Positions 62,842-64,000 of a stretch of DNA of 64,000 bases are shown piece after piece. How positions within the stretch are numbered: position 1 is the stretch's first letter; each line of letters starts with the position of its first letter. The translations under genes and the position numbers were made by a program. Under the pieces are notes generated by a model. It did not search any database. It had not been told where the DNA came from and saw nothing but the letters and a program-made list of their open reading frames with translations. This DNA comes from Altererythrobacter ishigakiensis. GTDB taxonomy: Bacteria; Pseudomonadota; Alphaproteobacteria; Sphingomonadales; Sphingomonadaceae. The DNA lies in contig NZ_CP015963.1 of the NCBI RefSeq assembly GCF_001663155.1, forward strand, positions 806,001 to 870,000, written 5' to 3'.

Positions 62842-62993
62842 GGGTGGTTCCCCTTGTTCGGAGCAGCGACACGCTGCTCCCACCACCCAAGGCCCCGTTC
62901 GCGCTACGCGATGGGGCACCGACCGCTTCTAGGGCTGCGATTCAGTACAGACACCAATGCTTCCTTTGCCGAGCAAGTCCAATGGAATATGCT
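62842..62993 (-). promoter_or_regulatory. Structured leader cassette, copy C
   Basis: Minus-strand order: conserved block with TTGGAC (62982-62977) and CATTGG 17 bases on; hairpin GCCCC/GGGGC with inner CGCG/CGCG (62917-62892); hairpin with outer GGGTGGT/ACCACCC (62888-62842) and inner GGAGCAGCG/CGCTGCTCC (62880-62860); ATG follows directly. Confidence 0.75.
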
Positions 62994-63132
62994 GTAAGGG
63001 GTAGGAAATTATGCCATCACACTGGTCCACTCTATCGGAGACGTAGAGAGCGGCCGTGACCAATTCCTCTCGGACCAGTGCAGTCATGCGGTCAGGTTCC
63101 TTTTCAAGAACTCCCGTTTGCACTTCAATCCT

Positions 63133-64000
63133 TCAAGGCAATTCTGTGTTTGCTACAAAGCCTAGGTCGCGCGCAAAAAGTGCCTCGACTTGCTGATGTG
63201 TGTGTTTCATCCGATCATAGTTTTTTGCCGCGTGATCTCGATCAGGATAGGGCCATTCTTCCAACCGGCCAGAATATCGCCCTAAAAAGCCTATTCCCTT
63301 TTCGAGTCCTCGCCCGTCATCCAGCTGTTCAGCCCACAAGTTATGATCCACACACTCGGCGATAGTCGCCAGCCTGCCGGCCCCCGCCAAGACGTAATTC
63401 GAATAGTGCCAGCTCCGCGTGCGATTGAGTTCAGACGTGAAACGTCCGTCTTGATCCATTTGCTGCGCGAGGCGCTTGTTGAGAAAATCACTCGAGACAT
63501 TCCTTGCGAGTTCCTCGTTTCCCGCGAAAAGCGCGAAGTGAGAAAGATAGAAGTCATAGAAGATAGCGTGATTGTTGGTCTTGTTCCTTGATGCCTTGCC
63601 ATTTTCGCTCGTCTGAAGCCACGAAACGAATTGTGCATACCAGTCTTGGAGGTTGGCATGCTGCGATGAAGAAAGGGCTCCTGATGGCAGGATTAAGCCT
63701 ACGCTCTCGATGACGGTCGAAAAATCGGATGCTTCGATTATACCTTCGCCACGTCCATTTACTCGCCCTGGAACACCCTGAGCGAAATCCATGTTGGGCG
63801 ACATTCGCGTGTCCGGGTCAAGAAACCAGATGTCCACAAGCATTGCCGCGCGCGTGGCATAGCGAGCATCCTCCGTAAGGAAATAGCCAAGCGCCAGTGC
63901 TTCCAAATCGGCACCTAACTGGCTCAAGCGGCCCTTGTCGAAATCAGGTCCGTTGCGCTCGGGATTCACGACACCATCGCGCCGAATATAGGGTAACCCG
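63133..64000 (-). CDS. Alginate lyase family protein (PL5-like), 5' end outside window
   Basis: At least 289 residues; the frame stays open to the window edge (reading back through YIRRDGVVNPERNGPDFD), so the true start lies beyond 64000. Alpha-barrel alginate lyase features are LALGYFLTEDARYATRAAM, WFLDPDTRMSPN and the catalytic region KTNNHAIFYDFYLSHFALF, whose N-N-H is typical of the fold. It would cleave alginate from brown algae or its own kind. It is transcribed toward the island. Confidence 0.87.
   Translation of the reverse strand, partial: GLPYIRRDGVVNPERNGPDFDKGRLSQLGADLEALALGYFLTEDARYATRAAMLVDIWFLDPDTRMSPNMDFAQGVPGRVNGRGEGIIEASDFSTVIESVGLILPSGALSSSQHANLQDWYAQFVSWLQTSENGKASRNKTNNHAIFYDFYLSHFALFAGNEELARNVSSDFLNKRLAQQMDQDGRFTSELNRTRSWHYSNYVLAGAGRLATIAECVDHNLWAEQLDDGRGLEKGIGFLGRYSGRLEEWPYPDRDHAAKNYDRMKHTHQQVEALFARDLGFVANTELP

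Noticed and set aside
62929..63123. 64-codon minus-strand frame running into leader C
   Set aside because: It reads through the conserved promoter block, which explains the sequence better; no family resemblance.
41709..64000. Second tRNA-Ser end as an attachment repeat
   Set aside because: I looked for a repeat of GGGTTCGAATCCCTCCTG downstream and found none within the window.
1..64000. CRISPR array
   Set aside because: No regularly spaced short direct repeats and no cas-like gene were seen.

Overview
The window reads as part of a Sphingomonadales chromosome, most likely Erythrobacteraceae or a close relative. This rests on family knowledge applied to the proteins: an alphaproteobacterial-type SspB, the cysteine-poor form of ribosomal protein L36, a CC_3452-type small exported protein, the ybgC-tolQRAB-pal order, a hisB-H-A-F-E cluster, and a DUF3489/DUF2924/serine-recombinase trio. 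A GH16 glycosidase and a PL5-like alginate lyase suggest use of marine polysaccharides. No species-level marker was used.

Positions 1-41,700 are mostly housekeeping. In order: exported proteins and a cytosolic carboxypeptidase; galE; rpmJ; a HAD phosphatase; an HxlR regulator; an MtfA-like peptidase; the rpmH-rnpA-yidD-yidC-engB block; GST, S1/P1 nuclease, dapE and a dicarboxylate symporter; nth, dapB, a sirtuin, gmk and sspB; the histidine cluster with a HIT protein; the Tol-Pal operon; a J-domain protein, a DUF418 membrane protein, an SDR, a cystathionine gamma-synthase-like enzyme and an SLC13 transporter; a DUF547 protein; infC with a probable ATA start; pdeM; hemF; a GH16 enzyme; the Rel/SpoT alarmone enzyme; and a cyclophilin. 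Many neighbours overlap by 1-8 bases and several genes use GTG or TTG starts.

A tRNA-Ser(GGA) at 41,618-41,708 marks the switch to accessory DNA. After a gene-poor stretch with degenerate repeats comes a compact mobile module (42,260-48,809). It holds an orphan ParB-MTase fusion, DUF5681 and a phage terminase large subunit on the plus strand, then an unknown 191-residue gene and a serine recombinase, DUF2924 and DUF3489 on the minus strand. No capsid, portal or tail gene is seen.

From 49,132 to about 62,785 lies a sulfur and oxidative-stress island. The minus arm carries a peroxiredoxin, a cysteine-free ArsR regulator, a DUF2946 protein and a TonB receptor. The plus arm carries a persulfide-dioxygenase-like MBL enzyme, a rhodanese-like DUF442 protein, a sulfide:quinone oxidoreductase, a SulP transporter, Dps, a ferritin-like protein, a second peroxiredoxin, a bd-type quinol oxidase with a small third subunit, and a c-type heme lipoprotein. 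The inferred logic is that sulfide is oxidised by SQR into the quinone pool, quinol is reoxidised by a bd-type oxidase expected to tolerate sulfide, and persulfide is cleared by the dioxygenase.

The most unusual signal is a promoter-plus-structured-leader cassette present three times: before the unknown 191-residue gene, before DUF3489, and before a truncated DUF3489 start at 62,841. Two hairpins are conserved in shape while parts of their sequence change in compensating ways. The second and third copies lie on either side of the sulfur island.
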